Positions 41,325 through 50,013 of a stretch of DNA of 64,000 nt are shown one piece after another; the stretch's first letter is position 1, and each line of letters opens with the position of its first letter. The translations under genes and the position numbers were made by a program. A model generated the notes under the pieces. It saw only the letters and a list, made by a program, of their open reading frames with translations, was not told where the DNA came from and ran no database searches. The stretch comes from Terribacillus saccharophilus (GTDB taxonomy: Bacteria > Bacillota > Bacilli > Bacillales > Amphibacillaceae), in the NCBI RefSeq assembly GCF_002272745.1, contig NZ_NPBD01000007.1, forward strand, positions 806,001-870,000. Direction: 5' to 3'.

Positions 41325-41548
41325 TATAAGAACCTCCTTTCAGTTCATTCAATTTAAGGCAGATATGGTTCATACGGATAATGATTCATATGTGTTTCAA
41401 TAAATACCAGCTATTATCCTTAGTTGGATCTGTAACCTCCTGCAGTTTATTTTGAGGGATAGTTTTTTCTTGGACATTTATGCTTGGAATCAGGAAATAT
41501 ATCTCACCCATAAGCATACAGTGGAAGCATGAAGTGCAATTTACTTAC

Positions 41549-41564
41549 TTGTATACTAGTATCA
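41549..41564. promoter_or_regulatory. Operator copy 1 (upstream of the GntR gene)
   Basis: TTGTATACTAGTATCA contains the perfect palindrome ATACTAGTAT. It includes a -10-like TATACT 48 bases before the GntR start, which suggests autoregulation. Confidence 0.72.
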
Positions 41565-41605
41565 TTTTCGATTCAAACATTCCAGATGATAAAGAGATGA
41601 TGAGC

Positions 41606-42307
41606 ATGAATAAGTTTACTGTTCAGCGTAAAACATTGGCCTATGAAGTGTATAAACACTTATACAACAAGATTATCACGCTGGATTACAAACCAGGCCA
41701 GATGATTTATGAGAGTACGATAGCAGAAGAACTAGGTTTAAGTAGAACGCCTGTCAGAGAAGCCATTCAAATACTTGCTTCAGAGGAATTCCTGCAGATT
41801 ATTCCGCAAAAAGGTATCAAGGTGAAATATATTTCTAAGAAAAAAGTGCAGGAAGCATTTCAGGTTAGAAAAAGCCTGGAAGCAGTTGCGTTTCGGGAAG
41901 CTGCTGTCATGTGGGATGAATCTGATCTACAAGTGAGTAAATACAAGTCTGATTTAAAGTATATTATGGACCAGCAACGAGCTGCTGCAAAAAAGCAGGA
42001 GGTTATTGCATTTTACGAGTATGATGAGAAGTTCCACGACAAAATCCTTGAAATATGCGGGAATCAAACTTTAGCTGCTGTTGTACGTCAGGTGCGAGGA
42101 CATGTGAACCGAATAAGCTACTTGGATTTTTTTGAGTCACGGGAAATGGGTCGGGTCATGCTTGACCATGAAGAATTGATTGCACTGGTACAAAAAAATG
42201 ATGCAGATGGAGTTGTAAGAAGGCTGAATCAGCATCTGGACACAGCCGCCGATCACTATGGAAACATTATCAAGAAGTATGCTGATTACTTTGAATCGCA
42301 ATCTTAG
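41606..42307 (+). CDS. GntR-family transcriptional regulator, FadR/FCD subgroup
   Basis: A 233-residue regulator. The N-terminal winged helix is at about 8-75 (motif EELGLSRTPVREAIQILASE). The C-terminal FCD ligand domain has its metal-binding Asp/His set (FHDKILEICGN, near 150; MLDHEELI near 190; LNQHLDTAADH near 215). FCD regulators sense organic acids or sugar acids. ATG 41606 is preferred for its conserved start; upstream in-frame ATGs would add unrelated residues. Three copies of a likely operator lie at its own promoter and in the adjacent operon. Confidence 0.88.
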   Translation: MNKFTVQRKTLAYEVYKHLYNKIITLDYKPGQMIYESTIAEELGLSRTPVREAIQILASEEFLQIIPQKGIKVKYISKKKVQEAFQVRKSLEAVAFREAAVMWDESDLQVSKYKSDLKYIMDQQRAAAKKQEVIAFYEYDEKFHDKILEICGNQTLAAVVRQVRGHVNRISYLDFFESREMGRVMLDHEELIALVQKNDADGVVRRLNQHLDTAADHYGNIIKKYADYFESQS

Positions 42308-42334
42308 TAGAAGAGTTCAGAATCACTCATAACT

Positions 42335-42349
42335 CGTATACTAGTATGC
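42335..42349. promoter_or_regulatory. Operator copy 2 (upstream of the catabolic operon)
   Basis: CGTATACTAGTATGC contains the same perfect ATACTAGTAT palindrome. It overlaps a -10-like TATACT 26 bases before the oxidoreductase start. Confidence 0.72.
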
Positions 42350-42367
42350 AAAAAGGAGAATAGCTGG

Positions 42368-43429
42368 ATGAGAATTGCAGTGCTCGGTTTGAATCATGGA
42401 TACACATTTGCACAGCAGGCGAAAAAAATGGAGGGTATCACATTGGTGGCGGTAGCGGGTAATAACGCGAGTGCAAGGGAGCGAGTAAAGGAGCTCGATA
42501 TACCTTTATTCGAAGATTATAAGGAGCTCATTGATACTTGTCTCTTGGACGGAGTGATCATTACACTGCCGAATCACTTACACAAAGAAGCTGTTACGTA
42601 CTGTGCTGATAAAGGGTTGCATTGTTTGGTGGAAAAGCCGATCGCTGATACAACGGATGCAGCTCGTGAAATGATTGCTTATGCCCGAGAAAAGCAAGTA
42701 AAGCTAATGGTTGGTCATCATCGGCGATTTTCTGCAAAAATTAATCATTTGAAGCACTTGCTGGAAAGTGGTGTCATCGGCGACTTAGTCGGCGTAAATA
42801 TGATGTGGGTCCTTGCCAAAGACAAAGACTATTATAAGGAAGCTTGGCGCGTTAAAGCAGGGGGCGGACCGTTATTAATTAATGGCATTCATGATTTGGA
42901 TAATTTGCTTTATGCGACTAACTTAAATATTGAAAGCGCTTACGCAACTAGTCGCAATAAGATACGCGGATTGGAAATAGAGGATACAGTAACAGCCATC
43001 CTAGAAGCTGATGATGGGACAGTCATTCAATATTTTTTGACAGATGGAGTACCGTCTCCATGGTCTTATGAATTCAATGTAAGAGAGAACCCGGCTTATC
43101 ACTACTATGAGGAAGATTGCTATTACTTTTTCGGGACAAAAGGAAGCTTAGCTTTTCCGAGCTTTCGCTGTTATCAGTACAGTGAGGGCGAGTATGGATG
43201 GAAACATGCTTTGGCTGAACAGCATTTTCCACCCGCTGCTACTGTTGATCCGATAGCTGCAGAGCTACAGCACTTTGTAAATGTGCTGAAAGAAGAAGAG
43301 GAGCCGCGTGTCCCTGGAGAAGCAGGCTTAAGAACGTTAGAAATACTGGAAGCAATCAATTTATCTATACAAGAAAAAAGGCGAGTGACACTTCGAGAAA
43401 GCAAAGGTGGTAATCCAGAGAAGAATTAA
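42368..43429 (+). CDS. Gfo/Idh/MocA family oxidoreductase
   Basis: A 353-residue NAD(P)-dependent dehydrogenase. The N-terminal Rossmann fold starts MRIAVLGLNHGY, in which the usual GxGxxG is altered. The family EKP motif (LVEKPIADTT, near 97) and the GHHRRF segment (near 120) are present. The C-terminal alpha/beta domain carries the substrate site. Members act on sugars, inositols and related polyols. It is the first gene of the GntR-controlled operon, with an AAAAAGGAG ribosome-binding site. The substrate is not assigned. Confidence 0.85.
   Translation: MRIAVLGLNHGYTFAQQAKKMEGITLVAVAGNNASARERVKELDIPLFEDYKELIDTCLLDGVIITLPNHLHKEAVTYCADKGLHCLVEKPIADTTDAAREMIAYAREKQVKLMVGHHRRFSAKINHLKHLLESGVIGDLVGVNMMWVLAKDKDYYKEAWRVKAGGGPLLINGIHDLDNLLYATNLNIESAYATSRNKIRGLEIEDTVTAILEADDGTVIQYFLTDGVPSPWSYEFNVRENPAYHYYEEDCYYFFGTKGSLAFPSFRCYQYSEGEYGWKHALAEQHFPPAATVDPIAAELQHFVNVLKEEEEPRVPGEAGLRTLEILEAINLSIQEKRRVTLRESKGGNPEKN
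42931..42944. promoter_or_regulatory. Candidate intragenic cre
   Basis: TGAAAGCGCTTACG matches the cre consensus at all but the last position. It lies 560 bases inside the first gene of the catabolic operon, a usual place for CcpA roadblock sites in catabolic operons. Confidence 0.45.
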
Positions 43430-43511
43430 TTTTCAATTCATTGAGAAGTAAAAGCAGGTGGGAAAATGGCGGATTTTGCTCAGAAGAAAGAATATAGAAA
43501 GGTTGATCACT

Positions 43512-44342
43512 TTGAAGGATCAATTTTCTTTAGCACATCTGACAGCATTAGCATGTCCTCCCCCAAAACTAACTTATATTGCAGCCAGGGCAGGCTTTGA
43601 TTTTGTAAGCATCAGACCGATTTGTATGGGACTGAAAAATGAACCTGATTATAACTTGGCTAGCAACAGGAAGATGCTGCGGCAAACAAAGACAGCACTC
43701 CGTGAAACTGGTATCCAAGTGTTAGATATCGAGCTGGCCAAAATAGTGGATGGTATGGATCCAAAACAGTACGAACCAGCTTTTGAAGTCGGAGCAGAGC
43801 TGGGAGCCCGGCATGTGCTTTGCAGCGTATGGACTGATGATTTAGTATTTGCAACCGAGCGTTTTATCCAATTATGTGAATTAGCAAAACCCTATCAATT
43901 GACGATTGAATTGGAATTTGTCCCTGTGGCGTCCGTTGCTACTTTGGCGCAGGCTGTCAGCATGCTGGAAGCTGCTGCTCAGGATAATGCAGGGCTGATG
44001 ATTGATAGTCATCATTTTCATCGTTCAAAGGAAAATGTAAGCGATATCAAGAAAATACCCGCTGATTGGTTTCATATGTTTCATTTATGTGATGCAAGCA
44101 AAGAAATCCCAGCATCAAAAGAGCAGATGATCCAGATTATGAGAGAGGAACGCCTCTATATTGGAGAAGGTGGTATTCCTATCAAAGAAATTTTACAGGA
44201 GATTCCGAAGATCCCATATTCTTTAGAGATACCTCACTTGCAGCGAACAAAGGAATTAGGGTTCGAAGAATATGCGAGAAGATGCTTACAATCGGCGAAG
44301 GAATATATAAGTCTGAACTTAGATGACGTGAACATATACTAG
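43512..44342 (+). CDS. Sugar phosphate isomerase/epimerase family TIM-barrel protein
   Basis: A 276-residue AP-endonuclease-2-like TIM barrel. Conserved metal/substrate positions are suggested by LDIELAKI (near 80), ELEFVP (near 136), DSHHFHRS (near 172) and LEIPHLQR near the end. Related enzymes isomerise or dehydrate sugars and inositol derivatives. I chose TTG 43512, which has AGAAAGG nine bases before; starts further upstream are poorly supported. An ATG at 43466 opens a different, short frame. It lies between the oxidoreductase and the lyase, so it probably acts early in the pathway. Confidence 0.75.
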   Translation: MKDQFSLAHLTALACPPPKLTYIAARAGFDFVSIRPICMGLKNEPDYNLASNRKMLRQTKTALRETGIQVLDIELAKIVDGMDPKQYEPAFEVGAELGARHVLCSVWTDDLVFATERFIQLCELAKPYQLTIELEFVPVASVATLAQAVSMLEAAAQDNAGLMIDSHHFHRSKENVSDIKKIPADWFHMFHLCDASKEIPASKEQMIQIMREERLYIGEGGIPIKEILQEIPKIPYSLEIPHLQRTKELGFEEYARRCLQSAKEYISLNLDDVNIY

Positions 44343-44347
44343 TGTAC
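44334..44347. promoter_or_regulatory. Operator copy 3 (upstream of the lyase gene)
   Basis: ATACTAGTGT keeps nine of ten bases of the palindrome and again includes TATACT. It overlaps the stop codon of the preceding gene and lies ~30 bases before the next start, so the last four genes may have their own regulated promoter. Confidence 0.6.
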
Positions 44348-44376
44348 AAGATTGAGATTTTGCGAGGTGAGAGAGA

Positions 44377-45204
44377 ATGAGTGGACGAAGTGCCTTGGAG
44401 CACTACAAAAATGGCGGTGCCTGGTGGGAAACAGAGATTAGCGACATAAAGAAAAATTCAATCATTCTTCGTGGAAAACGAATTGAGGATCTGATTGGAA
44501 ATGTATCTTACAGCCAAATGTTGTTTTTTTTGCTGGTCGGCAAGGAACTAACTGAGCAGCAAGCTAAATTATTTGAAAGTGTGCTGGTGGCCGGTGCAGA
44601 TCATGGTCCGCGCGCACCTTCCATAGCGGCAGCAAGAATGGCAGCTACTTGCGGTGTTAGTTTTAATTCGGCAGTTGCAACCGGAATTAATATGCTTGGA
44701 GATATTCATGGCGGAGCAGTAGAAGGCGCAATGGAATTGTTATACAAAACGAATGCAGAACTGACTTCTAATAAAAATGCTGTGGCGGATACCATGCAGC
44801 AGTTCCTTGGTGAAGGGAAGAAGCTTCCTGGTTTTGGTCATCAGCTGCATGACCGGGATCCGCGGGTTAACAGGCTGTACGATTTGGCACAGCAAGTGAT
44901 TGATAGCGGAGAAATTACCGGAGATTATCTTGCGATTCTGGAGGATTACAGACAAACGATGTCAGCAGTTAAAAAACGCACGTTTACGATTAACGTTGAT
45001 GGCATTTCTGCAGCCATTCAGTGTGAGCTTGGTATCCCGGCAGAAGCAGCAAAAGGGATTTTTTCTCTTTCGCGAGGAATGGGAATCGTTGCGCATGCCT
45101 ACGAAGAATTAATGCAAGGCACATTGATTAAAGGTCCGTGTCCTAATGAGGAAAAGCTCGTTAAATATACAGGAGATATGCCAGAAGATATGCAGAAGGA
45201 GTGA
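44377..45204 (+). CDS. Citryl-CoA lyase-like protein of the citrate synthase superfamily
   Basis: A 275-residue short citrate-synthase-fold enzyme. Catalytic positions are recognisable: His in GDIHGGAVEGA (near 110), His in GFGHQLHDRDPR (near 150) and Asp in NVDGISAAI (near 210). Short members lacking the synthase N-terminal region usually cleave citryl-CoA or a similar beta-hydroxyacyl-CoA to acetyl-CoA and a 2-oxo acid. With the downstream CoA-transferase it could act on another acid. Its start follows operator copy 3. Confidence 0.75.
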   Translation: MSGRSALEHYKNGGAWWETEISDIKKNSIILRGKRIEDLIGNVSYSQMLFFLLVGKELTEQQAKLFESVLVAGADHGPRAPSIAAARMAATCGVSFNSAVATGINMLGDIHGGAVEGAMELLYKTNAELTSNKNAVADTMQQFLGEGKKLPGFGHQLHDRDPRVNRLYDLAQQVIDSGEITGDYLAILEDYRQTMSAVKKRTFTINVDGISAAIQCELGIPAEAAKGIFSLSRGMGIVAHAYEELMQGTLIKGPCPNEEKLVKYTGDMPEDMQKE

Positions 45205-45210
45205 TAGGGA

Positions 45211-46638
45211 ATGCGAATGGCCAGACCTTTTGTCAATGGTGTATGGATTGATGATGATCGTGAACCGATCCCAGTGCTGGGTCCTTATAAAAATGAACAA
45301 GTTGGCGTTCAATTAATAGCGAATAAAGCAGAAGTCGATCAGGCGTTGGCAGCAGCCCGTAGCAATAAAAAGCAAATTGCGGAACTTTCACAGGCGTTCC
45401 GCGCTAAGGTGCTGTATCGGGCTGCAGCTTTGCTGGAAGAACGCAGGGAAGAATTTGCGAATTTAATTGCAAAAGAAGTAGGAAAGGCGCTGAAAAATAC
45501 GAGAGATGAAGTGGCTCGTTCGATAGAAACGTTGCAACTGTCAGCTGAGGAAGCGAAACGACTTTTTGGAGAGACAATTCCGGGAGGAGCTTCAGAGCGA
45601 GGAGCATCCTCCATCGCGTTAACTTTTCGTGTTCCTGTTGGAGTTGTCGCAGCTATTACGCCTTTTAACGCACCGCTTAATTTGATATGTCATAAGGTCG
45701 GACCAAGTTTTGCTGCAGGAAATGTCACCATTCTAAAGCCAGCTCCACAAGCTCCTTTGATTGCGACTGCACTTGTAGAATTGCTTCTGGAGGCTGGTAT
45801 GCCGACGCAGGCAATCCACATGATTCTAGGTGGAAAAGAAATAGGTGAGCAGCTCGTTCAGGATGATCGTGTCAATCTCGTTTCGTTCACTGGAGGTGTT
45901 CCAGGTGGCAAGCAAATCAGCAAAACAGCGGGCATGAAAAAAGTGTTATTGGAGCTTGGAGGAAATGGGGGAACCATTGTCCATAAAGATGCCAATGTTG
46001 AACGGGCTGCAGCTATTTGTGCGAAAACAGCTTTCAGTAATTCGGGGCAAAGCTGTATTTCCGTCCAGCGTATTTATGTCCATGAACAGATCTTGAACAC
46101 ATTTGTTGCGGAGCTAAAAGAACATACAGCAGTGCTTATTGTAGGGAACCCGGTAGAGGAGCGTACAGATGTCGGATGTGTCGTAAATAGACAAACAGCA
46201 GAGCGGATCCTTGATTGGATCGATGAAGCTGTGGCAGAAGGTGCAGAGCGCATCCACGGCGGAAATGCGAACGGCGCTTCCATAGAACCGGTAATTCTTC
46301 TGCGACCGAAAAAGCAAAGTAAAGTTGTCTGCCAGGAAGTATTCGGGCCGGTAGTAAGTGTGCTGCCATATCACGATTTGGACGACGCAATTAAAGAAGT
46401 AAATGAGTCGGAGTTTGGTCTGCAAGCCGGTATTTTTTCAAACTCATTGGAAGTGATCCATAAAGCAGCAAAAGAACTGGAGGTTGGCGGTGTTGTCGTC
46501 AATGGTTCATCTAACTTCCGTTTGGATCATTGGCCGTATGGTGGCATTAAAAACAGCGGAATTGGCAGAGAAGGTCCCCGTTTTGCAGCGGAAGAAATGA
46601 CGGAGATGAAAATGGTCGTGCTTCAGGATTTACTGTAA
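45211..46638 (+). CDS. NAD(P)-dependent aldehyde dehydrogenase
   Basis: A 475-residue aldehyde dehydrogenase that oxidises an aldehyde to a carboxylate. The cofactor region ITPFNAPLNL (near 147), the general base Glu in LLELGGNGG (near 250) and the nucleophile Cys in NSGQSCISVQRIYV (near 280) are intact. It is encoded six bases after the lyase gene, with AAGGAG overlapping that gene's end. The aldehyde is probably produced by the ThDP enzyme downstream, an inference from the operon. Confidence 0.88.
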   Translation: MRMARPFVNGVWIDDDREPIPVLGPYKNEQVGVQLIANKAEVDQALAAARSNKKQIAELSQAFRAKVLYRAAALLEERREEFANLIAKEVGKALKNTRDEVARSIETLQLSAEEAKRLFGETIPGGASERGASSIALTFRVPVGVVAAITPFNAPLNLICHKVGPSFAAGNVTILKPAPQAPLIATALVELLLEAGMPTQAIHMILGGKEIGEQLVQDDRVNLVSFTGGVPGGKQISKTAGMKKVLLELGGNGGTIVHKDANVERAAAICAKTAFSNSGQSCISVQRIYVHEQILNTFVAELKEHTAVLIVGNPVEERTDVGCVVNRQTAERILDWIDEAVAEGAERIHGGNANGASIEPVILLRPKKQSKVVCQEVFGPVVSVLPYHDLDDAIKEVNESEFGLQAGIFSNSLEVIHKAAKELEVGGVVVNGSSNFRLDHWPYGGIKNSGIGREGPRFAAEEMTEMKMVVLQDLL

Positions 46639-46671
46639 CCAGAACACGAAGAGCTAGGAGGATACTTTAGT

Positions 46672-48435
46672 ATGAAAAAGTTGGTTTCGGAGCAGTTAGT
46701 CAAATACCTGGAATCTCGTGGTGTGAAACATATATTCGGGTTGTGCGGACACACCAACATAGCTGTTTTGGCGGAATTAGAAAAGAGCACTATTAAGTTC
46801 ATTAACGTACGTCATGAGCAAATTGCGTCGCATGCAGCAGATGGATATGCCCGGGTAACGAAGAAAGCTGCAGTAGTACTGAGTCATTTAGGACCCGGTT
46901 TAACGAATGCTGCAACAGGTGTTGCCAATGCAGCTTTAGACTCTACTCCAATGGTTGTTATCGCAGGTGATGTACCGAGTTATTACTACGGGAAACATCC
47001 GCATCAAGAAGTGAATATGCACGCTGACGGCGCCCAATTTGAAATTTACCGTCCGTTCGTAAAGCGAGCATGGCGTGTTGATCAAGCTGAGCTGTTTCCG
47101 GAAATCCTTCAAAAAGCATTCCAGCTGGCAGAAAGCGGTCGGCCGGGCCCTGTACTCATATCCGTACCGATGGATATTTTTTCGAAGGAGATTGAGGAAG
47201 AAGGCTTCAAGCTGCTCAAGCATCACACTCAGGTAGTGGAAAAACCATCACTAGATGAAGAAACAGCAGCTCGGATTGTAAAGAAATTAGCTGATGCGAT
47301 GCGTCCGGTACTGTATGTCGGAGGCGGCGTGGTGCTGGCCGATGCAGCGGAAGAGCTGCGGGAATTTGTGGAGCATATGAACATACCGGTAGCCCATTCT
47401 TTGATGGGGAAAGGTGTGCTGCCTGATGACCATGAACTGACACTTGGTATGACTGGCTTCTGGGGCACGAGCTTTATTAATGAACAAACAAAAAATGCTG
47501 ATTACATTTTCGGGGCAGGCACTCGCTTTTCGGAAGCAGATTCAAGCAGTTGGTATGATGATGTAACCTTTCATTTTCCGAAAACGAAACTGATTCATAT
47601 AGATATAGATTCGAATGAAATCGGTCGTAACTACCCAGTGGAAATCGGGGCAGTTGCTGATCTGAAAAAAGCTTTCATCGCACTAAATAGGGTAGCAAAG
47701 CGCCTATATCCGGACGGGATTGATCGTAATCATCAATTAAAAGAAGAGATTGTATCCTATCGCAAATCATTACGCGAGCGCATTTCAAAAAATGTACACA
47801 GCGCATCTTTCCCGATGAAACCAGAACGTATATTGGCTGAGGTTCGTGATGTTCTTCCACGGGATGCCTATCTTACAACTGATGTTGGTTGGAATAAGAA
47901 CGGCGTAGGACAGCAATTTCCTATATACACACCAGGTTCCATCTTAACACCTGGCGGCTTTGCAACGATGGGCTTCGGCAGTTCAGCTGCTCTTGGGGCG
48001 AAAATAGCTGCTCCGGAAAAGGTAGTCGTTTCTCTGATAGGAGATGGTGGATTCGGACAAAATCCTTCTGTGCTCGCAACAGCAAAAGAAGAAAATATCC
48101 CGGTGGTCTGGGTTGTTATGAATAATAGCGCCTTTGGCACAATCGCTGGTTTGGAAATGGCGCATTATGAAACAACGTACGGAACGAGATTTCAAATTGA
48201 CGGTAATAGCTACTCGCCTGACTTCGCCGCTATTGCGAAGGGATATGGCATAAAGGGAATCAAGATTGAAAATGCCGAGCAATTCAAAGGAGCATTAAAA
48301 GAAGCAATTGCAGCAAATGAGCCTGTTGTGCTTGATGTAGCTATGATAAATGAACCTGTACCGACAGATGGAAAGTGGAATATTAATGATATTTATTCGC
48401 CAGATAGCGAAAAGTCACATGTAAGAATTCCCTAA
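46672..48435 (+). CDS. Thiamine-diphosphate-dependent enzyme, acetolactate-synthase-like
   Basis: A 587-residue ThDP enzyme with the three-domain layout of acetohydroxyacid synthase and 2-oxo acid decarboxylases. The catalytic Glu is in VRHEQIASHAADGYAR (near 50). The ThDP/Mg motif GDGG-x(24-27)-NN appears as IGDGGFGQNP to VMNNSAFG (near 460-485). It could decarboxylate or ligate a 2-oxo acid. It lacks an adjacent regulatory subunit gene, and its operon is catabolic, so biosynthetic acetolactate synthesis is unlikely. The exact substrate is unknown. Confidence 0.82.
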   Translation: MKKLVSEQLVKYLESRGVKHIFGLCGHTNIAVLAELEKSTIKFINVRHEQIASHAADGYARVTKKAAVVLSHLGPGLTNAATGVANAALDSTPMVVIAGDVPSYYYGKHPHQEVNMHADGAQFEIYRPFVKRAWRVDQAELFPEILQKAFQLAESGRPGPVLISVPMDIFSKEIEEEGFKLLKHHTQVVEKPSLDEETAARIVKKLADAMRPVLYVGGGVVLADAAEELREFVEHMNIPVAHSLMGKGVLPDDHELTLGMTGFWGTSFINEQTKNADYIFGAGTRFSEADSSSWYDDVTFHFPKTKLIHIDIDSNEIGRNYPVEIGAVADLKKAFIALNRVAKRLYPDGIDRNHQLKEEIVSYRKSLRERISKNVHSASFPMKPERILAEVRDVLPRDAYLTTDVGWNKNGVGQQFPIYTPGSILTPGGFATMGFGSSAALGAKIAAPEKVVVSLIGDGGFGQNPSVLATAKEENIPVVWVVMNNSAFGTIAGLEMAHYETTYGTRFQIDGNSYSPDFAAIAKGYGIKGIKIENAEQFKGALKEAIAANEPVVLDVAMINEPVPTDGKWNINDIYSPDSEKSHVRIP

Positions 48436-48452
48436 GAAAGGAGGAAGAAAAT

Positions 48453-49646
48453 ATGCCAACACCATTGGAAGGTGTAAAAATTCTGGATGTCTCCACGATG
48501 ATCGCAGCCCCATTTGGGACGGCATTATTAGGAGATTTTGGTGCGGAAGTTACCAAAGTCGAAATACCAGGACGAGGAGATACATCAAGAAGTGTTGGAC
48601 CATTTAAAGGAGACGAACCGCTGCGCTGGCCCGGTCTGTCACGTAACAAAAAATCGTTAACACTTGATTTGCATAAAATAGCTGGCGTGGAAATCATGAA
48701 AAAACTGGCAGCGAAACATGATATTCTGGTTGAGAATTTTCGCCCTGGCACATTGGAAAAATGGGGAGTAGGCTATGATGCGTTGAAAGAGATTAATCCG
48801 AATTTAATCATGATACGCGTTTCGGGTTATGGTCAGACAGGTCCATACCGGGAAAAGGCAGGCTTTGGTACGCCAGCGACAGCGTTCAGCGGTTATACGT
48901 ATTTGCAGGGGTTCACCGATCGTCACCCGGTAAGTCCGCCGTTCTCGCTGACAGATTATATATGCGGGATTTATGTCGCCTTTGCGGCTGTGACCGCTCT
49001 CTATCACCGAGACACTAAGGAATCGGGCTCGGGGCAGATGATAGATGTTGCACTTTATGAATCGGTTTTTCGAATGATGGAATTTCTCGTAGCCGAATAC
49101 GATCAGCTCGGTAAAATCCGAGAACGCTCACCAGGTTTAGCCGGACATTCATCACCGTCCGGAACCTTTAGGACGAAGGATGACCACTGGGTTGTACTTG
49201 TTACGAGCACGGATACAACCTTCAATCGGCTGGCAGCTGCTATGAATCGCAGTGATCTACTGACTGATACACGTTATCATACCAATGCAAGCCGGCTGGA
49301 GAACAATGATAGTATCAACCGAATTGTCGCAGATTGGATTAACGAGCATCCGCGTGAAGTTTTATTAAAGAAGCTCGATGAAGTTGGCGTGCCGATAAGT
49401 CCAGTATTGAGTATTGCTGATATATTTGAAAATGAACAGTACAAGGCACGTGAAAATATTGTAGAAGTAAAGCATCCGAGACTTGGGAATATCAAAGTAC
49501 CTGGTATTGTCCCGAAATTCGAAAAGACACCTGGCAGTATACGTTCCGTTGCACCGGATTTAGGTGAAAGTAATGAAGAAATTTTAAAAGGGTTAGGATA
49601 TTCGCCTCAGGAGATTGAAGCGCTAAAACAAAACGAAGTTATATAA
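48453..49646 (+). CDS. Class III CoA-transferase (CaiB/BaiF family)
   Basis: A 397-residue family III CoA-transferase that moves CoA between carboxylic acids by a mixed-anhydride mechanism. The opening GVKILDVSTMIAAPFGTALL, the LVENFRPGTLEKWG motif and the catalytic Asp in GQMIDVALYESV (near 190) are typical. Formyl-CoA:oxalate and succinyl-CoA:hydroxyacid transferases belong here. Next to the lyase-like protein, it may activate the acid that the lyase cleaves. It is the last gene before the operon terminator. Confidence 0.88.
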   Translation: MPTPLEGVKILDVSTMIAAPFGTALLGDFGAEVTKVEIPGRGDTSRSVGPFKGDEPLRWPGLSRNKKSLTLDLHKIAGVEIMKKLAAKHDILVENFRPGTLEKWGVGYDALKEINPNLIMIRVSGYGQTGPYREKAGFGTPATAFSGYTYLQGFTDRHPVSPPFSLTDYICGIYVAFAAVTALYHRDTKESGSGQMIDVALYESVFRMMEFLVAEYDQLGKIRERSPGLAGHSSPSGTFRTKDDHWVVLVTSTDTTFNRLAAAMNRSDLLTDTRYHTNASRLENNDSINRIVADWINEHPREVLLKKLDEVGVPISPVLSIADIFENEQYKARENIVEVKHPRLGNIKVPGIVPKFEKTPGSIRSVAPDLGESNEEILKGLGYSPQEIEALKQNEVI

Positions 49647-49755
49647 AGTAGCTGCCCGATTTAGATATACTACAACGGCGGTGGTAACCGATGGAGAGTG
49701 CGCCTTGCTTTTTGTGTTAGAGTACCCGGATATTGACTGCTGCAGAAGTTCAATC

Positions 49756-49792
49756 AGCAAGGTTTTGGCAGTTGCCAGCCTTGCTATTTTTA
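49756..49792 (+). terminator. Terminator of the catabolic operon
   Basis: AGCAAGG pairs with CCTTGCT, with an inner TGGCA/TGCCA stem, followed by ATTTTTATT. The rest of 49647-50013 shows no gene; its only other feature is the repeat tract at 49911-49930. Confidence 0.75.
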
Positions 49793-49910
49793 TTGTGGAA
49801 ATTCGTTTGCATTTTATCAAAATAACTTAATGTTTAGCCGATTTTGCTAGGCAGCTATTTTTGCTGCTTTACAAAGCATAGTAAACAATTATAATGAGTA
49901 TAGATTAATT

Positions 49911-49930
49911 AACTTAACTTAACTTAACTT
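49911..49930 (+). repeat. Four tandem AACTT units upstream of the MFS gene
   Basis: AACTT is repeated four times exactly, preceded by TTAATT. TTTAGTTAAGC follows ~20 bases later and is complementary to part of it. It could be a regulator-binding tract or a slippage-prone promoter spacer. Confidence 0.7.
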
Positions 49931-50013
49931 TTGTATGAACTCTTTTGTTTAGTTAAGCATAAATGGTTGAGTAAGCTTCCCGTATAGCCCCGCAGCAGAA
50001 GGAGAAATGAGTT

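Noticed and set aside
43466..43600. A short frame from ATG 43466 with its own AGGTGGG site
   Set aside because: It stops after ~45 codons inside the isomerase gene and has no recognisable content; it is possibly a leader peptide but is not supported.
41549..44347. ATACTAGTAT copies as recombination sites of a mobile element
   Set aside because: They are palindromic, sit at promoter positions and flank no integrase; an operator role is simpler.
46672..49646. Assignment of the ThDP enzyme and CoA-transferase as oxalyl-CoA decarboxylase and formyl-CoA transferase (oxalate degradation)
   Set aside because: The family pair fits superficially, but the ThDP protein looks like the acetolactate-synthase group, and the lyase, isomerase and oxidoreductase genes have no place in that pathway.
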